Notes under the pieces: generated by a model
The model's database searches: none
What the model was told of the DNA's origin: nothing
The model's input: only the letters and a program-made list of their open reading frames with translations
Position numbers and translations under genes: made by a program
Source: Providencia huaxiensis
GTDB lineage: Bacteria > Pseudomonadota > Gammaproteobacteria > Enterobacterales > Enterobacteriaceae
DNA length: 64,000 nucleotides
Reading direction: 5' to 3'
Assembly (NCBI RefSeq): GCF_002843235.3
Contig: NZ_CP031123.2
Coordinates: forward strand, 1,922,001-1,986,000
Shown: positions 20,516-30,883 of the stretch, in pieces
Layout: each line of letters begins with the position of its first letter
Position numbering within the stretch: the stretch's first letter is position 1

Positions 20516-21250
20516 CTTCATTTTAGGAGAATTTAAGGTATAAACCTTTATTTTGGATAGGGTTTCAGAATCAATTCATTTATAACCAGTTAAAACATAA
20601 ATTTAAATGGATATCTGTAAACTGCTTTCTTTATAGATATAAAGAGTAATGAATAAAATATAACCTAATAAAAATTTTCACATGAATACATACTGTTTGT
20701 AGATATATATTCAATCCACAATTATTCTATATAGCACATCACAAGAGAAAGTACATTTCCCTACAGGCCAATTGCGATCAAGTAAATCTCGGATAAATGA
20801 TAAGTATTATTTAGCTATCAAACGTTGTTTTACTTATCTTGTTTTTCATTTATTTAAATTTTCTTTAACTTTTGAAAGTAACCTATTTCATTATTAAATG
20901 GCTCAAAGTCATATTGAACACTTTTAATCGCATAAAAAGTAAGCTGTAATGCAAATTATTAGTTAATCATTTCATATAAACTAAAAATATAAATACCAAT
21001 AAGTCAAACTATCAACAATTTCACTTTTTTATTTCAAACACTGAACCTTAAAATGATTAAATCAATAAAATACTCTCTAATTATTTTAGAGAGCAAAATA
21101 AATATTGATTGATTTTTATCTAATACGATTAGATATATTATTGTGATTAACTGTGCAATTATTGATAACGTTACGGGTAACTTTTAATATGAGCAATGAT
21201 ATCACCATCTTCTTTATGCAAAATAGTGTCCCTTTGCTATGCGTATTTAT
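20516..21250. other. AT-rich gene-free stretch
   Basis: No supported reading frame or structured RNA. A hairpin CTCTCTAA-ttatt-TTAGAGAG lies at about 21072-21092. The whole gap 19921-21309 (1.39 kb) is the longest without a gene here. The leader from the presumed start near 20414 to the porin ATG would be about 490 nt and shows no ORF. Confidence 0.5.
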
Positions 21251-21251
21251 G

Positions 21252-21285
21252 CAAAAAAGCCAGTAAATAAAATACTGGCTTTTAG
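21252..21285 (-). terminator. Terminator after nagZ
   Basis: AGCCAGTA (21258-21265) pairs with TACTGGCT (21273-21280). On the minus strand the stem is followed by TTTTTTGC. It ends the ycfL-lpoB-thiK-nagZ unit. Confidence 0.88.
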
Positions 21286-21309
21286 ATATACTAAATGTAA
21301 TCGAAATCA

Positions 21310-22341
21310 TTAGCGGTGTTCTTGCCAACGCTCATGTAAATCAACCAGTTGCCGATGACTTTCTTTCCAACGCTCAACGGCTTGTAGTTCTGTCAAACTG
21401 TATTGTCGACCACTATGATATAGTTTAGAGGCTTGGCTATCATATTGCTTCGGTAAGTTATCTAAAACACTGACGGCACCTTCACGGTTATTACAGACTA
21501 AAATCATGTCACAGCCCGCATTCAGTGAGGCCTGTGCTCTCTCAGGGTAACTCCCCATCACTGCCGCGCCTTCCATAGACAAATCATCAGAAAAGATGAC
21601 CCCCTGGAAACCAAGCTGCTCACGCAATACCGATTTTAACCAAAATGGTGAACCGCTCGCGGGACGATCATCCGCTTGGGTATAAATAACATGGGCAGGC
21701 ATAACCGCATCGAGTAACTCTCGTTGGATAAAGTCTTTAAAAATTAACATATCTTTACCACGGATCTTCTCCAACGTGCGATCATCCCGTGGCGTTTCTT
21801 TATGCGAGTCGGCTTTCACTGCACCATGACCAGGAAAGTGTTTCCCTGTCGTTTTCATACCCGCACTGCGCATACCTTTAATGAAACGCTCCGCCATAAC
21901 CATCGCAATCTCTGGGTCTTCATGGAATGAGCGTTCACCTATCGCAATACTTTGATGACCAAGATCCAAAACAGGTGCAAAGCTAATATCAATATCCATG
22001 GCTATCATCTCTGATGCCATTAACCAGCCAGCCTCTTCAGCAAGCTTAGCCCCATCCATTTCACTATTGATTGCAGCAAATGCCTGAGCAGAAGGCAATG
22101 CGGTGAAACCATCACGAAAACGTTGTACTCGACCACCTTCTTGGTCAACCGCTATCAGTAACCGGTGTCTTGATGCATCACGAATTTGGCGAACAAGTTC
22201 TCGTAATTGTGCTGCGTCATGAAAGTTACGGGTAAATAATATTAACCCTCCCACGGATGGGTGAGCTAATATTTCGCGCTCTTCATTGTCCAATTCATAA
22301 CCCTGAACATCTAGCATTATAGGACCCATAACATGCCTCAC
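21310..22341 (-). CDS. nagZ: Beta-N-acetylhexosaminidase (peptidoglycan recycling)
   Basis: Cytoplasmic GH3 enzyme that removes GlcNAc from anhydro-muropeptides, feeding recycling and AmpC-inducing signals. It is 343 aa. The [18 protein letters not shown] stretch contains the mobile loop with the catalytic His, and [13 protein letters not shown] carries the nucleophile Asp. The first residues [19 protein letters not shown] are typical; E. coli starts at this methionine, so the true start may be the ATG a few codons inside. Last gene of its unit. Confidence 0.96.
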   Translation of the reverse strand: MRHVMGPIMLDVQGYELDNEEREILAHPSVGGLILFTRNFHDAAQLRELVRQIRDASRHRLLIAVDQEGGRVQRFRDGFTALPSAQAFAAINSEMDGAKLAEEAGWLMASEMIAMDIDISFAPVLDLGHQSIAIGERSFHEDPEIAMVMAERFIKGMRSAGMKTTGKHFPGHGAVKADSHKETPRDDRTLEKIRGKDMLIFKDFIQRELLDAVMPAHVIYTQADDRPASGSPFWLKSVLREQLGFQGVIFSDDLSMEGAAVMGSYPERAQASLNAGCDMILVCNNREGAVSVLDNLPKQYDSQASKLYHSGRQYSLTELQAVERWKESHRQLVDLHERWQEHR

Positions 22342-22393
22342 TTATTAAACTAATTAACTTAATCCGATACTGTTTTCTGATAGCCCTTGGCCA

Positions 22394-23296
22394 TCAACCT
22401 AATAAACCAAAATATTTTCGTAATGACTGTGAGTGTAACAAAAAGTCAGATGACTGGCTTTCATGCCACTGCACTTCATACCACATTAATGTCATATATT
22501 TTACCCAAGGTGCCCACAATTGACAGCTTTCGGCCAATTGCTGTTTGTCTCGATAAGCACCATGAATGCCACAATATTGCGTCAAGAAAAAATCTCGCTG
22601 AATATCACTCAGACCATTAAATTGAAAATAGGTTTCTAAAGAGAACGCGATATCTGTATTTGCCGCATATTCCCAATCCAATAGCAGTAATCGCCCTGTT
22701 GGTGTGCAAACAATATTTTTAGCATGAATATCCATATGGGCAGGGGCAAGTTTTAGCGTTTTAGGAAAATCAGCAGAGGTGAAATGATGATGTAATTTTT
22801 TCCAACGAGGTGAAAAACGTTTTTTATCAATTAAATAGCCATAATGCGATATTTCATCGTGCAGTTGTAAGTGATACCCCAACAGTGGCGCACGATGTAA
22901 TTGTGTGACTATATTTGCAAGTTCGCACTGAAAGCTAGACTGCAAAAAAACATGATTGTCAGGGTGTTGCCCTTCACACCACCCTAATAATAACCATTGT
23001 GAATTTCGACCAATCACTTTCGGTGTAAAGGAAAAAGCACGTAATTGCTGTAATATCCGCGCTTCTTTCTTTCGGCTAACATACAACGCGGTTTGTGCAT
23101 TTCCATCAGCACGTGCGATAAGCTTTACTTGGCTGCCAGGCAAAGAACATTGCAGCAAATAACTTCCACCTGACAGCCCTGCTAGCGGGGTCATTTCCCA
23201 ATCTCGTACCGAGATTGTAGGAAAGCACGTCACTAACAGTTGAAAAAGTAACTGCGAGTTACTCAATATTGTGCTTTCCAGTCCAAATAATTTCAC
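22394..23296 (-). CDS. thiK: Thiamine kinase
   Basis: Phosphorylates thiamine to thiamine monophosphate in salvage. At 300 aa it is a little longer than E. coli ThiK. The APH-like kinase fold shows GLSGGSYLL near the N-terminus, the Brenner motif HMDIHAKNIV and the metal Asp in LLLLDWEYA. The frame starts 38 bp inside the end of lpoB; a later start is possible, though the region before GLSGGS has the length expected. Synteny (lpoB-thiK-nagZ) is exact. Confidence 0.9.
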   Translation of the reverse strand: MKLFGLESTILSNSQLLFQLLVTCFPTISVRDWEMTPLAGLSGGSYLLQCSLPGSQVKLIARADGNAQTALYVSRKKEARILQQLRAFSFTPKVIGRNSQWLLLGWCEGQHPDNHVFLQSSFQCELANIVTQLHRAPLLGYHLQLHDEISHYGYLIDKKRFSPRWKKLHHHFTSADFPKTLKLAPAHMDIHAKNIVCTPTGRLLLLDWEYAANTDIAFSLETYFQFNGLSDIQRDFFLTQYCGIHGAYRDKQQLAESCQLWAPWVKYMTLMWYEVQWHESQSSDFLLHSQSLRKYFGLLG

Positions 23297-23837
23297 CTGT
23301 TTGCACTTCCATCAATTGCATTTCAAGGCTTCTTTCTTTGTTTGAACCTGACATCACACTGTAAATGACATAATCCGCTTGGACATAGCGACCTAATCCA
23401 ATTGCTTTGCTACGGGTTACCAAGCTGTCTTCTTGAGATAAACCGAGAGTTTTACGCGCAGAACTCACCACACTGGCAGGAACAACTTTAAAGCGATTTG
23501 TATTCTCAACTGCGGTTGTCATGGCTGATGTCACCGCTTGCACAGGTAATGAACCGTTCGTATTATTTTTCACTGAATCAACTAACAGGACTTTGCCACT
23601 TTCAACGCCATCCTCAGTCACCATTTGGTTAACTAAAGGCGTAATAGACGCTGACCAATCTGTTGTTTGCTGTTTTGGTGGAGTTGGAACAACATCAATG
23701 GGTGGTGGCGTTACTTCAGGTTGCTTTTCCGGCTCTACGGGGACAATCGGTGGCTGAGTGCCAGGTTGTTGAGGTGGATATGAAGGGCACCCAGCCAAAA
23801 TTAATGTAGCGGCAGCAACCATTAAGATGCGTTTCAT
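23259..23837 (-). CDS. lpoB: Penicillin-binding protein 1B activator LpoB
   Basis: Outer-membrane lipoprotein that spans the periplasm to stimulate PBP1B. It is 192 aa. The lipobox LILAGC (C16) is followed by a flexible Pro/Gln-rich linker (about 17-57) and a globular domain. It starts 2 bp after ycfL and overlaps thiK. Confidence 0.94.
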   Translation of the reverse strand: MKRILMVAAATLILAGCPSYPPQQPGTQPPIVPVEPEKQPEVTPPPIDVVPTPPKQQTTDWSASITPLVNQMVTEDGVESGKVLLVDSVKNNTNGSLPVQAVTSAMTTAVENTNRFKVVPASVVSSARKTLGLSQEDSLVTRSKAIGLGRYVQADYVIYSVMSGSNKERSLEMQLMEVQTGEIIWTGKHNIE

Positions 23838-23839
23838 TA

Positions 23840-24232
23840 TTACTCTCCGGCCTTTGGCGATAAAAATACATGAACACGTACATTTGTTGCACGTGGAGAG
23901 GAAGTCACAGCACGAACTTTCGCAACGGAATTCGCTGCAATCGGCTGATACAAGGTATTTGAAGTTTCCACTTTTAACCCTTGCTTATCATACCAATATA
24001 AACGATAAGCAATAGTCACCACTTCAGATTGAGTATTACTCATATTAATCGTGGCAATGGTTTGATGGTTTTCACTACCTATAACTGGGTTTTCGACAAT
24101 GACCCCTTGTGCGAGTACTGCTGGCTCCATAATGATGCGTTGTTGCTCATTAAAAACCAGCCCTTGTGTCTTTTTAAAGATGCAACCACTTAGCAACATT
24201 GTTACCAAAGCAAGTAATGCAATACGGTTCAT
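23840..24232 (-). CDS. ycfL: YcfL-family lipoprotein
   Basis: 130-aa lipoprotein with lipobox LLSGC (C17), DUF1425 family. No function established; constant linkage to lpoB suggests an envelope role. It has no transmembrane segment apart from the signal. Confidence 0.9.
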   Translation of the reverse strand: MNRIALLALVTMLLSGCIFKKTQGLVFNEQQRIIMEPAVLAQGVIVENPVIGSENHQTIATINMSNTQSEVVTIAYRLYWYDKQGLKVETSNTLYQPIAANSVAKVRAVTSSPRATNVRVHVFLSPKAGE

Positions 24233-24259
24233 TGTCGATCCCTTATCCCTTATTACTCA

Positions 24260-24610
24260 TTACTTAGCCAATAATGGCCCTAATGGACGACCACCCACTA
24301 GATGCATGTGGATATGAAAGACTTCTTGCCCCGAGTGTTCATTACAGTTCATTATTAAACGGTAACCATCCTCTGCAATCCCTTCTTCTTTGGCAATTTT
24401 AGCCGCAACAGTAAACAAACGGCCTAACGCAAGCTCGTCATCCGCAGTGACATCATTGACAGTCGGAATTAATTTATTAGGAATGATAAGAATGTGTGAT
24501 GGTGTTTGTGGCGAAATGTCACGAAATGCCGTGACAAGTTCATCTTGATAAACCACATCTGCGGGGATCTCGCGACGGATAATTTTACTGAAAATCGTTT
24601 CTTCTGCCAT
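24260..24610 (-). CDS. hinT: HIT-family purine nucleoside phosphoramidase HinT
   Basis: Hydrolyses adenosine phosphoramidates and aminoacyl-adenylates. It is 116 aa from the start chosen here. The HIT motif HIHMHLVGG is at the C-terminal end. An open frame continues six codons upstream, but [16 protein letters not shown] matches the family start and AAGGA sits 7 nt before that ATG. Confidence 0.95.
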   Translation of the reverse strand: MAEETIFSKIIRREIPADVVYQDELVTAFRDISPQTPSHILIIPNKLIPTVNDVTADDELALGRLFTVAAKIAKEEGIAEDGYRLIMNCNEHSGQEVFHIHMHLVGGRPLGPLLAK

Positions 24611-24650
24611 TTCAATTTCCTTAGTCATTTAATCGTTCTTGTAAACTCAT

Positions 24651-25442
24651 TTATACGTTATCTGTACCAACATTTAAATGAAACAAACGATTGAAGTTTT
24701 GCGTCGTAATTTCAGCGAGCTGTTCAACACTCACTCCCTTCAGTACTGCCATATATTCAATGACATCCCGAACATACGCAGGTTGGTTTTCCCTACCACG
24801 GTGAGGAACAGGAGCCAAATAAGGTGAGTCGGTTTCAACTAAAATGCGATCTAAAGGGACAACACGAGCGGCTTCTCTAATTTGTTCTGCGTTACGAAAT
24901 GTGACGATCCCTGAAAATGAGATATACATGCCTAAATCGAGTAGTTCCACTGCCGTATCTTTATCTTCAGTAAAGCAGTGTAATACCCCGCCACAATCCA
25001 TCACGTTTTCTTCGCGCAAAATCGATAAGGTATCTTCTCGTGCCGCACGAGTATGCACAATGACTGGCTTATTAACTTCGCGACCAATGCGAATGTGCTG
25101 ACGAAAAGACTCTTGCTGCAACGCGGCATTTTCTTGTTGGTAATAGTAATCCAGCCCGGTTTCCCCTAACGCAACGACCTCGTTTCCTGCGGCTAATTGT
25201 GCTAATCGAGCGAAATCATACCCTTCATCTAAATTAAGAGGATGGATACCACATGAAAAAGCGATATTGTCTCGCATGCCAATCATTTTCTTCATGCTTT
25301 CAAAACCATGCAACGTCGTTGCAACGGCTAACATAAAGTGAACATCACGAGCAGAGGCCTTTGCGATAACATCATCGACATTTGTGTGCAATTTTTCATA
25401 ATCTAAACAGTCGAGATGACAGTGTGAATCAACAACAAACAT
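24651..25442 (-). CDS. ycfH: TatD-family metal-dependent hydrolase YcfH
   Basis: Metal-dependent hydrolase of the TatD family (TIM-barrel DNase/phosphoesterase group), 263 aa. Metal ligands lie in DSHCHLD (N-terminus), LGETGLDYYY, VIVHTRAA, LHCFTED and ETDSPYLAPVPHRG. It lies 12 bp after holB as in E. coli. In E. coli ptsG follows; here hinT does. Confidence 0.94.
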   Translation of the reverse strand: MFVVDSHCHLDCLDYEKLHTNVDDVIAKASARDVHFMLAVATTLHGFESMKKMIGMRDNIAFSCGIHPLNLDEGYDFARLAQLAAGNEVVALGETGLDYYYQQENAALQQESFRQHIRIGREVNKPVIVHTRAAREDTLSILREENVMDCGGVLHCFTEDKDTAVELLDLGMYISFSGIVTFRNAEQIREAARVVPLDRILVETDSPYLAPVPHRGRENQPAYVRDVIEYMAVLKGVSVEQLAEITTQNFNRLFHLNVGTDNV

Positions 25443-25454
25443 ATTTAACTCTTT

Positions 25455-26447
25455 TTAAAATGTAGGGACAGGCAATGAAGCTTCCCATTGTAATAATTGA
25501 TTTATCAGGATCAGTTCCTGATTCAGTGCAGGAACTGTCATTAATTGATGACGGCAATATAACCACTTATCATACATATTTATTAACTGAGTGCGATTCA
25601 TAGCACCAGCTAATTGCAGGACTTGAGCTTGCTTATCTTGGTTGATGCAAAAAGCCCCAGCCCCTTGTTGAATTTTAATCGCATCCGCAAATAAACTGAG
25701 TAACCAATTTAAGGCATCAGGCAGTTCATCGATATTCAAACTAGGCAGCAAACTCAGCATATCACCCGTTTGCAATGCGTGACTTAAACTATGGCATAGC
25801 GCATTACGTTTTTGCCAACGTTGTTCATCCAGTAAGGCTAGCGCAGAAATTGGCGCACCTTGGCATATTTTTAATGCCGTTATCGCATTTTCAGTCGCAA
25901 TACCCGGTTTTTGCTTTTGAAGCCAATAGAGCGCAATTTGTGAGTCGGGTGCTGGCAAGAAATGACTTAAACAGCGGCTGCGAATGGTCGCTAGCAAATT
26001 CTCTTGTTTATCGCTTCCTAATAAAAAGTAAGTATCCTTTGCGGGCTCTTCCAATGTTTTTAATAAGGCATTCGCTGCTGCATCTGTCAATGCTTCAACC
26101 TGTGGGATATACACCACTTTGTTGCCACCTTGCTGAGCATGGCGACTTAAGGTTTCAATTAATTTCCTAACTGCATCAACACTAACAGTAGATTTTCCTT
26201 TTTCTACTTCAATAATATGATAATCAGGATGATGACCTGCGAGCATCAAACGGCAACTATGGCATTGCCCACAGCTTTTTAAGCCGTCTCTTTCTTGGCA
26301 AATAAGCCAACGACTCACGCCATAACACAGCGCTTGCGCCCCATTTCCCGGTATAGAATGAAGCAGTAACGCGTGGTGGCCTCGACCGCTTTGGTACGCA
26401 GTAATGATTTGTCGGTAAGGTTCATTTAACCAAGGATACCAATTCAT
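25455..26447 (-). CDS. holB: DNA polymerase III delta-prime subunit
   Basis: Clamp-loader subunit, 330 aa. AAA+-like N-terminal domain with a zinc module (CQERDGLKSCGQCHSC RLM near residues 50-65) and the SRC sensor motif TIRSRC. The Walker A is degenerate (HSIPGNGAQAL), as expected for delta-prime. Between tmk (24 bp) and ycfH (12 bp) in one operon. Confidence 0.95.
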   Translation of the reverse strand: MNWYPWLNEPYRQIITAYQSGRGHHALLLHSIPGNGAQALCYGVSRWLICQERDGLKSCGQCHSCRLMLAGHHPDYHIIEVEKGKSTVSVDAVRKLIETLSRHAQQGGNKVVYIPQVEALTDAAANALLKTLEEPAKDTYFLLGSDKQENLLATIRSRCLSHFLPAPDSQIALYWLQKQKPGIATENAITALKICQGAPISALALLDEQRWQKRNALCHSLSHALQTGDMLSLLPSLNIDELPDALNWLLSLFADAIKIQQGAGAFCINQDKQAQVLQLAGAMNRTQLINMYDKWLYCRHQLMTVPALNQELILINQLLQWEASLPVPTF

Positions 26448-26471
26448 GGGATTAATACCTTATGTGGTTTA

Positions 26472-27101
26472 TCAGGCACGCGCGAGCCATTCTGTCAGCG
26501 TTTGCCGAATATCTTGCTGTACTTGCTCAATGTTTTGGCTTGCATCAATAGTGAGTATCGTTTTGTCGCCAGCAGCAAGTTCAAGATAACGGCTGCGTGT
26601 TCTTTCAAAAAAGGCTAACGATTCTTTTTCAATTCTATCTAATTCACCTCGTGACCTTGCACGCTGCAAACCTAATTCAGGTGGTAAATCAAGGTATAAC
26701 GTTAATGAAGGTTTGAATTCACCTAGCACCAAGTCACGTAATGATTTCATTAAGTCGCGGTCAATCTCACGTCCGCCGCCCTGATAAGCTTGCGAAGATA
26801 AATCATGGCGATCACCCACCACCCATTTACCTGCTGCTAATGCAGGTTGGATCACTGTATCGACCAGTTGTACACGGGCAGCATATAGCATTAGCAACTC
26901 CGCCTTATCAGTAACTTTATCATCCGCAATACCTTGTTTTATCAGCTCGCGTAATTTCTCTGCTAATGGCGTGCCTCCCGGTTCACGGGTGAAAACAATA
27001 TCCGTGATCCCTGCTTGGTTCAACGTTTCCACAACTGTATTGATTGCGGTCGTTTTACCAGCGCCTTCAAGTCCTTCAATAACAATAAATTGGTTTTTCA
27101 T
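26472..27101 (-). CDS. tmk: Thymidylate kinase
   Basis: dTMP kinase, 209 aa. P-loop [11 protein letters not shown] at the N-terminus, [15 protein letters not shown], and a lid with [12 protein letters not shown]. It starts 5 bp after mltG, so probably co-translated. Confidence 0.97.
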   Translation of the reverse strand: MKNQFIVIEGLEGAGKTTAINTVVETLNQAGITDIVFTREPGGTPLAEKLRELIKQGIADDKVTDKAELLMLYAARVQLVDTVIQPALAAGKWVVGDRHDLSSQAYQGGGREIDRDLMKSLRDLVLGEFKPSLTLYLDLPPELGLQRARSRGELDRIEKESLAFFERTRSRYLELAAGDKTILTIDASQNIEQVQQDIRQTLTEWLARA

Positions 27102-27106
27102 TTTTA

Positions 27107-28129
27107 TCAGTTTTGCTGTTCAAATTGGCGGTAAACTTTAACGGCACGATTGTGGTCGTTTAAATTACGACTAAAAGTATGCCCACCTTTACCATCTGCG
27201 ACAAAGAATATGTAATCCGTCTTAGCCGGATGCGCTGCTGCCTTCAGTGATGCAAGGCTTGGCATTGCAATCGGTGTTGGTGGCAAACCATCAATCTTAT
27301 AGGTATTGTACGGTGTGTAATTATCTAAATCACTACGATAAATTTTACCACGATACTTTTCACCTAAACCATAGATGACTGTTGGGTCAGTTTGCAGACG
27401 CATATTTTTCTTTAGGCGATTAACAAACACCGAAGCGACTTGAGATCTTTCACTATCGATACCGGTTTCTTTCTCAATAATCGAAGCCATAATAAGCATT
27501 TCATAGGCATTTTTATAGGGTAAATCCCTATCACGCCCTTTCCACTCTTCATCAAGGCTATTTTGCATACGTTTATAGGCACGTTTCAAAATTTCAGCAT
27601 CGGTTGTCCCTGCTGTGTATAAATAAGTGTCAGGATATAGCCACCCTTCTAAAGTGCCTTCCCCGTTAAAGCCAATGAGGGAATGCAGTTCAGTCGGGGT
27701 TAAGTTGGTAGTTTTAGGCTCTAAGTAAGGAGCGTCTCGTAAAATATTACCCCAATCACTTAAACGATTACCTTCGATAAAACGGATCGAAAACTGGGCT
27801 TCTTTTCCACTCACAATTAATTGTAATAGCTGTTCAACATTCATCCCCGGCTGCAAACGGTAAGTTCCCGCTTTTAGCTGAGCCAGTTCAGGTCGTAGTT
27901 TGAGTAACCATTGAAATTCATTCCCTTTTTCAAGAAGGTTATCTTCAATAAGTAGCCCTTCAAACGCAACACGTCCAGTCCCCGCAGGCACCGTGAAGAT
28001 TTTTTCTTGTGTGATGTTGATAGGCGTTTTGGCATAGTCCAATACTTGACGGTATTGCCAATAGACCGCAGCTGCGACAATAGCAGCCAAGGTAACGGCG
28101 ATTAGAATGATTTTTTTGGCTAATTTCAT
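27107..28129 (-). CDS. mltG: Endolytic murein transglycosylase MltG
   Basis: Inner-membrane lytic transglycosylase that cleaves nascent glycan strands and sets chain length. It is 340 aa with an N-terminal membrane segment (about 5-25) and a YceG domain. The catalytic Glu is in [12 protein letters not shown]. The operon pabC-mltG-tmk-holB is conserved. Confidence 0.96.
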   Translation of the reverse strand: MKLAKKIILIAVTLAAIVAAAVYWQYRQVLDYAKTPINITQEKIFTVPAGTGRVAFEGLLIEDNLLEKGNEFQWLLKLRPELAQLKAGTYRLQPGMNVEQLLQLIVSGKEAQFSIRFIEGNRLSDWGNILRDAPYLEPKTTNLTPTELHSLIGFNGEGTLEGWLYPDTYLYTAGTTDAEILKRAYKRMQNSLDEEWKGRDRDLPYKNAYEMLIMASIIEKETGIDSERSQVASVFVNRLKKNMRLQTDPTVIYGLGEKYRGKIYRSDLDNYTPYNTYKIDGLPPTPIAMPSLASLKAAAHPAKTDYIFFVADGKGGHTFSRNLNDHNRAVKVYRQFEQQN

Positions 28130-28181
28130 TTATTGACCATTTCAATGCGTGTGTTGGTAATAATTAATTCATTTATAAAAA

Positions 28182-29012
28182 CTAAATTTTGCAACGCAAA
28201 AATAAATACTCAAACAACTCGCGGGACGCAAATTGCAATGGTGGACACTGTTTGTTCATTTGAATACTTTGTACCGGCAAAACAGGCATCAACGTATTAC
28301 AAATGATCACTTCATCACAATGATTTAAAACATTAGCAAAGCGTTCGACCTGTTGAAGATGGTACTGGCTATCCTCTAACAGTGATATGATCTTTTGTCT
28401 CATTAATCCATTCACACCACTATGAGATAAAATTGGGGTATACACAGTTTGCCCAACTCGCCAGAAAACATTCGCACTACCGCATTCAATAATAATGCCG
28501 TCGGTATCTAGCACAATCGCTTCATCTGCACCAAGTTCATCAACCTCTTGTCTAATAAGAACTTGTTCTAGGCGGTTGAGATGTTTCATTCCAGCTAACA
28601 ATGGGTTACGAGCTAATGGAATTTGGCTAAGAACTAAGCGCGCTCCTTTGCACTGCAGTTGAACATAGTTATTTGTAAAGGGAGAAACGCTCACTATCAC
28701 CGTCGGTGAAGTAAAACCTTTAGCACTATATCCCCGGCCTCCGACACCACGGCTCAGGATCACTTTAATCACAAACTCGTCTTGAGTTTGTTCTGTACAA
28801 ATCTGCTTTAAGTGCTCTGCCAAGCTTTCCCAATCTGGCTGTGCAATTCTCAACCTCTGGCTATCATGTTTCAACCGAGCAATATGCTCATCTAGCATTT
28901 TAGCTTGCTGATTAACACCGTGTATGGTCGTAAAGCAGCCGTCCCCAAAAGAGACTGCGCGATCGGTAACACTTATTTGCTGGCAAAGCTGCCCATTAAC
29001 CCAATATGACAT
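28182..29012 (-). CDS. pabC: Aminodeoxychorismate lyase
   Basis: Fold IV PLP enzyme that makes 4-aminobenzoate from aminodeoxychorismate for folate synthesis. It is 276 aa. The PLP lysine is probably in LLAGMKHLNRLEQVL. FGDGCFTT near the N-terminus and the C-terminal substrate loop are typical. Confidence 0.95.
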   Translation of the reverse strand: MSYWVNGQLCQQISVTDRAVSFGDGCFTTIHGVNQQAKMLDEHIARLKHDSQRLRIAQPDWESLAEHLKQICTEQTQDEFVIKVILSRGVGGRGYSAKGFTSPTVIVSVSPFTNNYVQLQCKGARLVLSQIPLARNPLLAGMKHLNRLEQVLIRQEVDELGADEAIVLDTDGIIIECGSANVFWRVGQTVYTPILSHSGVNGLMRQKIISLLEDSQYHLQQVERFANVLNHCDEVIICNTLMPVLPVQSIQMNKQCPPLQFASRELFEYLFLRCKI

Positions 29013-29094
29013 TGATATTACTTATAATAAAAGCTGATAAATCAGACAGTAATCAAGTGGGATCATCATAAACTAAAGCGAAGAACTGTGCAAA

Positions 29095-29140
29095 GAACTG
29101 AAAAAAATAAAGCCCTAGCCACAATTAAGTGACTAGGGCT
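29095..29140 (-). terminator. Terminator after fabF
   Basis: AGCCCTAG (29111-29118) pairs with CTAGGGCT (29133-29140), with an inner CAC/GTG. On the minus strand it is followed by TTATTTTTTTC. Confidence 0.88.
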
Positions 29141-29163
29141 AATTAATAACGGTAGTAGATTAA

Positions 29164-30414
29164 TTACTCGCCGTGATAACGACGGAAAATTAATGAACCG
29201 TTGGTACCACCAAAACCAAATGAATTACACAGAGCAAACTCCATGTTGTCCACTTTACGGGCTTCACCTGGAACAAAATCCAGTTTGCACGCTTCATCTG
29301 GGTTATCCAGATTGATGGTTGGTGGAACAATTTGTTCGCGCAATGACAAAATGGTGAAGATTGACTCAATAGCACCCGCTGCACCAAGTAAGTGCCCCGT
29401 CATTGATTTAGTTGAGCTGACTAATACGTCAGTACCTTCACCAAATACATTAATAACCGCTTGCGCTTCTGCCAAATCACCAGCAGGGGTTGAAGTACCG
29501 TGAGCATTGATATACCCCACGTCACTCGCTTTAATTCCTGCGTCATTCAGTGCGTTTTCCATTGCAAGTGCTGCACCCGCACCATTTTCAGGTGGTGATG
29601 TCATATGATAAGCATCACTGCTCATCCCAAAACCTGCAATTTCTGCATAAATTTTTGCACCACGCGCTTTGGCATGTTCATATTCTTCAAGAATAATGAT
29701 ACCTGCGCCGTCTCCCAGAACAAAGCCATCACGGTCTTTATCCCATGGGCGACTTGCCGCTTGCGGGTCATCGTTACGTGTTGATAATGCTCTTGCTGCA
29801 CCGAAACCAGCTACACCGAGTGGTGTTGTAGCTTTTTCAGCACCGCCTGCAACCATTACATCCGCGTCACCGTAAGCAATCATACGTGCAGCATGGCCAA
29901 TATTATGCACACCTGATGTACAGGCGGTTGCAATTGAAATACTTGGGCCACGGAAACCGTACATAATACTTAAATGACCAGCCACCATATTAATGATGGT
30001 TGATGGTACGAAGAATGGGCTTACCTTACGAGGTCCACCGTGCAGTAATGACTCACAGTTGTCCTGAATTAAGCCTAACCCACCAATACCAGAACCAATC
30101 GCTGCACCAATTCGGGTAGCATTGGCTTCTGTTACTTCCAATCCAGCATCTTTGAAGGCTTGAAAGCCAGCCGCGATACCATATTGGATAAATGGATCCA
30201 TTTTCTTTGCATCTTTACGGGAGATGCCAAATTCTTCGTAATTGAAATCTTTTACTAAGCCAGCAAATTTAGTTGCGTGGTTAGTAGTATCAAAATGATC
30301 GATTAGGCTGATACCACTCTGTCCGTCACAAACAGCTTTCCATGATGACTCAACTGTGTTGCCGACAGGAGATAACATGCCCAGTCCGGTTACGACTACA
30401 CGACGCTTAGACAC
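29164..30414 (-). CDS. fabF: 3-oxoacyl-ACP synthase II
   Basis: Elongating condensing enzyme KAS II, 416 aa. Catalytic Cys in ATACTSGVH, His in [11 protein letters not shown] and [12 protein letters not shown]. Last gene of the fab run, separated from acpP by a hairpin that may reduce its expression. Confidence 0.97.
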   Translation of the reverse strand: MSKRRVVVTGLGMLSPVGNTVESSWKAVCDGQSGISLIDHFDTTNHATKFAGLVKDFNYEEFGISRKDAKKMDPFIQYGIAAGFQAFKDAGLEVTEANATRIGAAIGSGIGGLGLIQDNCESLLHGGPRKVSPFFVPSTIINMVAGHLSIMYGFRGPSISIATACTSGVHNIGHAARMIAYGDADVMVAGGAEKATTPLGVAGFGAARALSTRNDDPQAASRPWDKDRDGFVLGDGAGIIILEEYEHAKARGAKIYAEIAGFGMSSDAYHMTSPPENGAGAALAMENALNDAGIKASDVGYINAHGTSTPAGDLAEAQAVINVFGEGTDVLVSSTKSMTGHLLGAAGAIESIFTILSLREQIVPPTINLDNPDEACKLDFVPGEARKVDNMEFALCNSFGFGGTNGSLIFRRYHGE

Positions 30415-30452
30415 GTATTTCCTCCAAGGAGGGAAAAGTTACAAAAGAAACA

Positions 30453-30474
30453 TAGGCGATCGAGTGATCGCCTA
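30453..30474 (-). terminator. Hairpin between acpP and fabF
   Basis: TAGGCGATC (30453-30461) pairs with GATCGCCTA (30466-30474) around GAGT. On the minus strand it is followed by TGTTTCTTTTG, a weak U-tract, so it could attenuate read-through from acpP to fabF. In E. coli acpP is very abundant relative to fabF. Confidence 0.6.
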
Positions 30475-30491
30475 GATAAGTTTTCGTACAA

Positions 30492-30728
30492 TTATTTAGA
30501 TGCGTTCTCGACGTAGTCAATCGCAGCCTGTACTGTTGTGATCTTTTCAGCTTCTTCGTCAGGGATTTCGCAATCGAACTCTTCTTCCAGAGCCATAACC
30601 AGCTCAACTGTGTCAAGAGAATCAGCGCCCAAGTCATCAACAAATGAAGCTGTATTTACAACTTCTTCCTCTTTAACACCCAGTTGTTCAACGATGATTT
30701 TCTTAACGCGTTCTTCGATAGTGCTCAT
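30492..30728 (-). CDS. acpP: Acyl carrier protein
   Basis: 78 aa, very acidic, with the phosphopantetheine Ser37 in [11 protein letters not shown]. The bases 30729-30883 upstream probably hold its own promoter. Confidence 0.98.
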   Translation of the reverse strand: MSTIEERVKKIIVEQLGVKEEEVVNTASFVDDLGADSLDTVELVMALEEEFDCEIPDEEAEKITTVQAAIDYVENASK

Positions 30729-30883
30729 ACTATTAAAATTCCTATCAAAACTCGCTTTCGCGATGGTTTTCGTAGTTTATGAAATACAGGAAAAGATACA
30801 ACCCAATCCCGGCTGTTGGAACTATTATTTTGCATTATTTAGCGTTGGATAACATTAAAAATGCAAATAGTTCCATCATTTCT

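Noticed and set aside
20539..20551. Rightward promoter from the CRP/CytR region (TATAAA)
   Set aside because: Good -10 match, but nothing recognisable is encoded to the right until the end of nagZ on the other strand. Kept only as an alternative.
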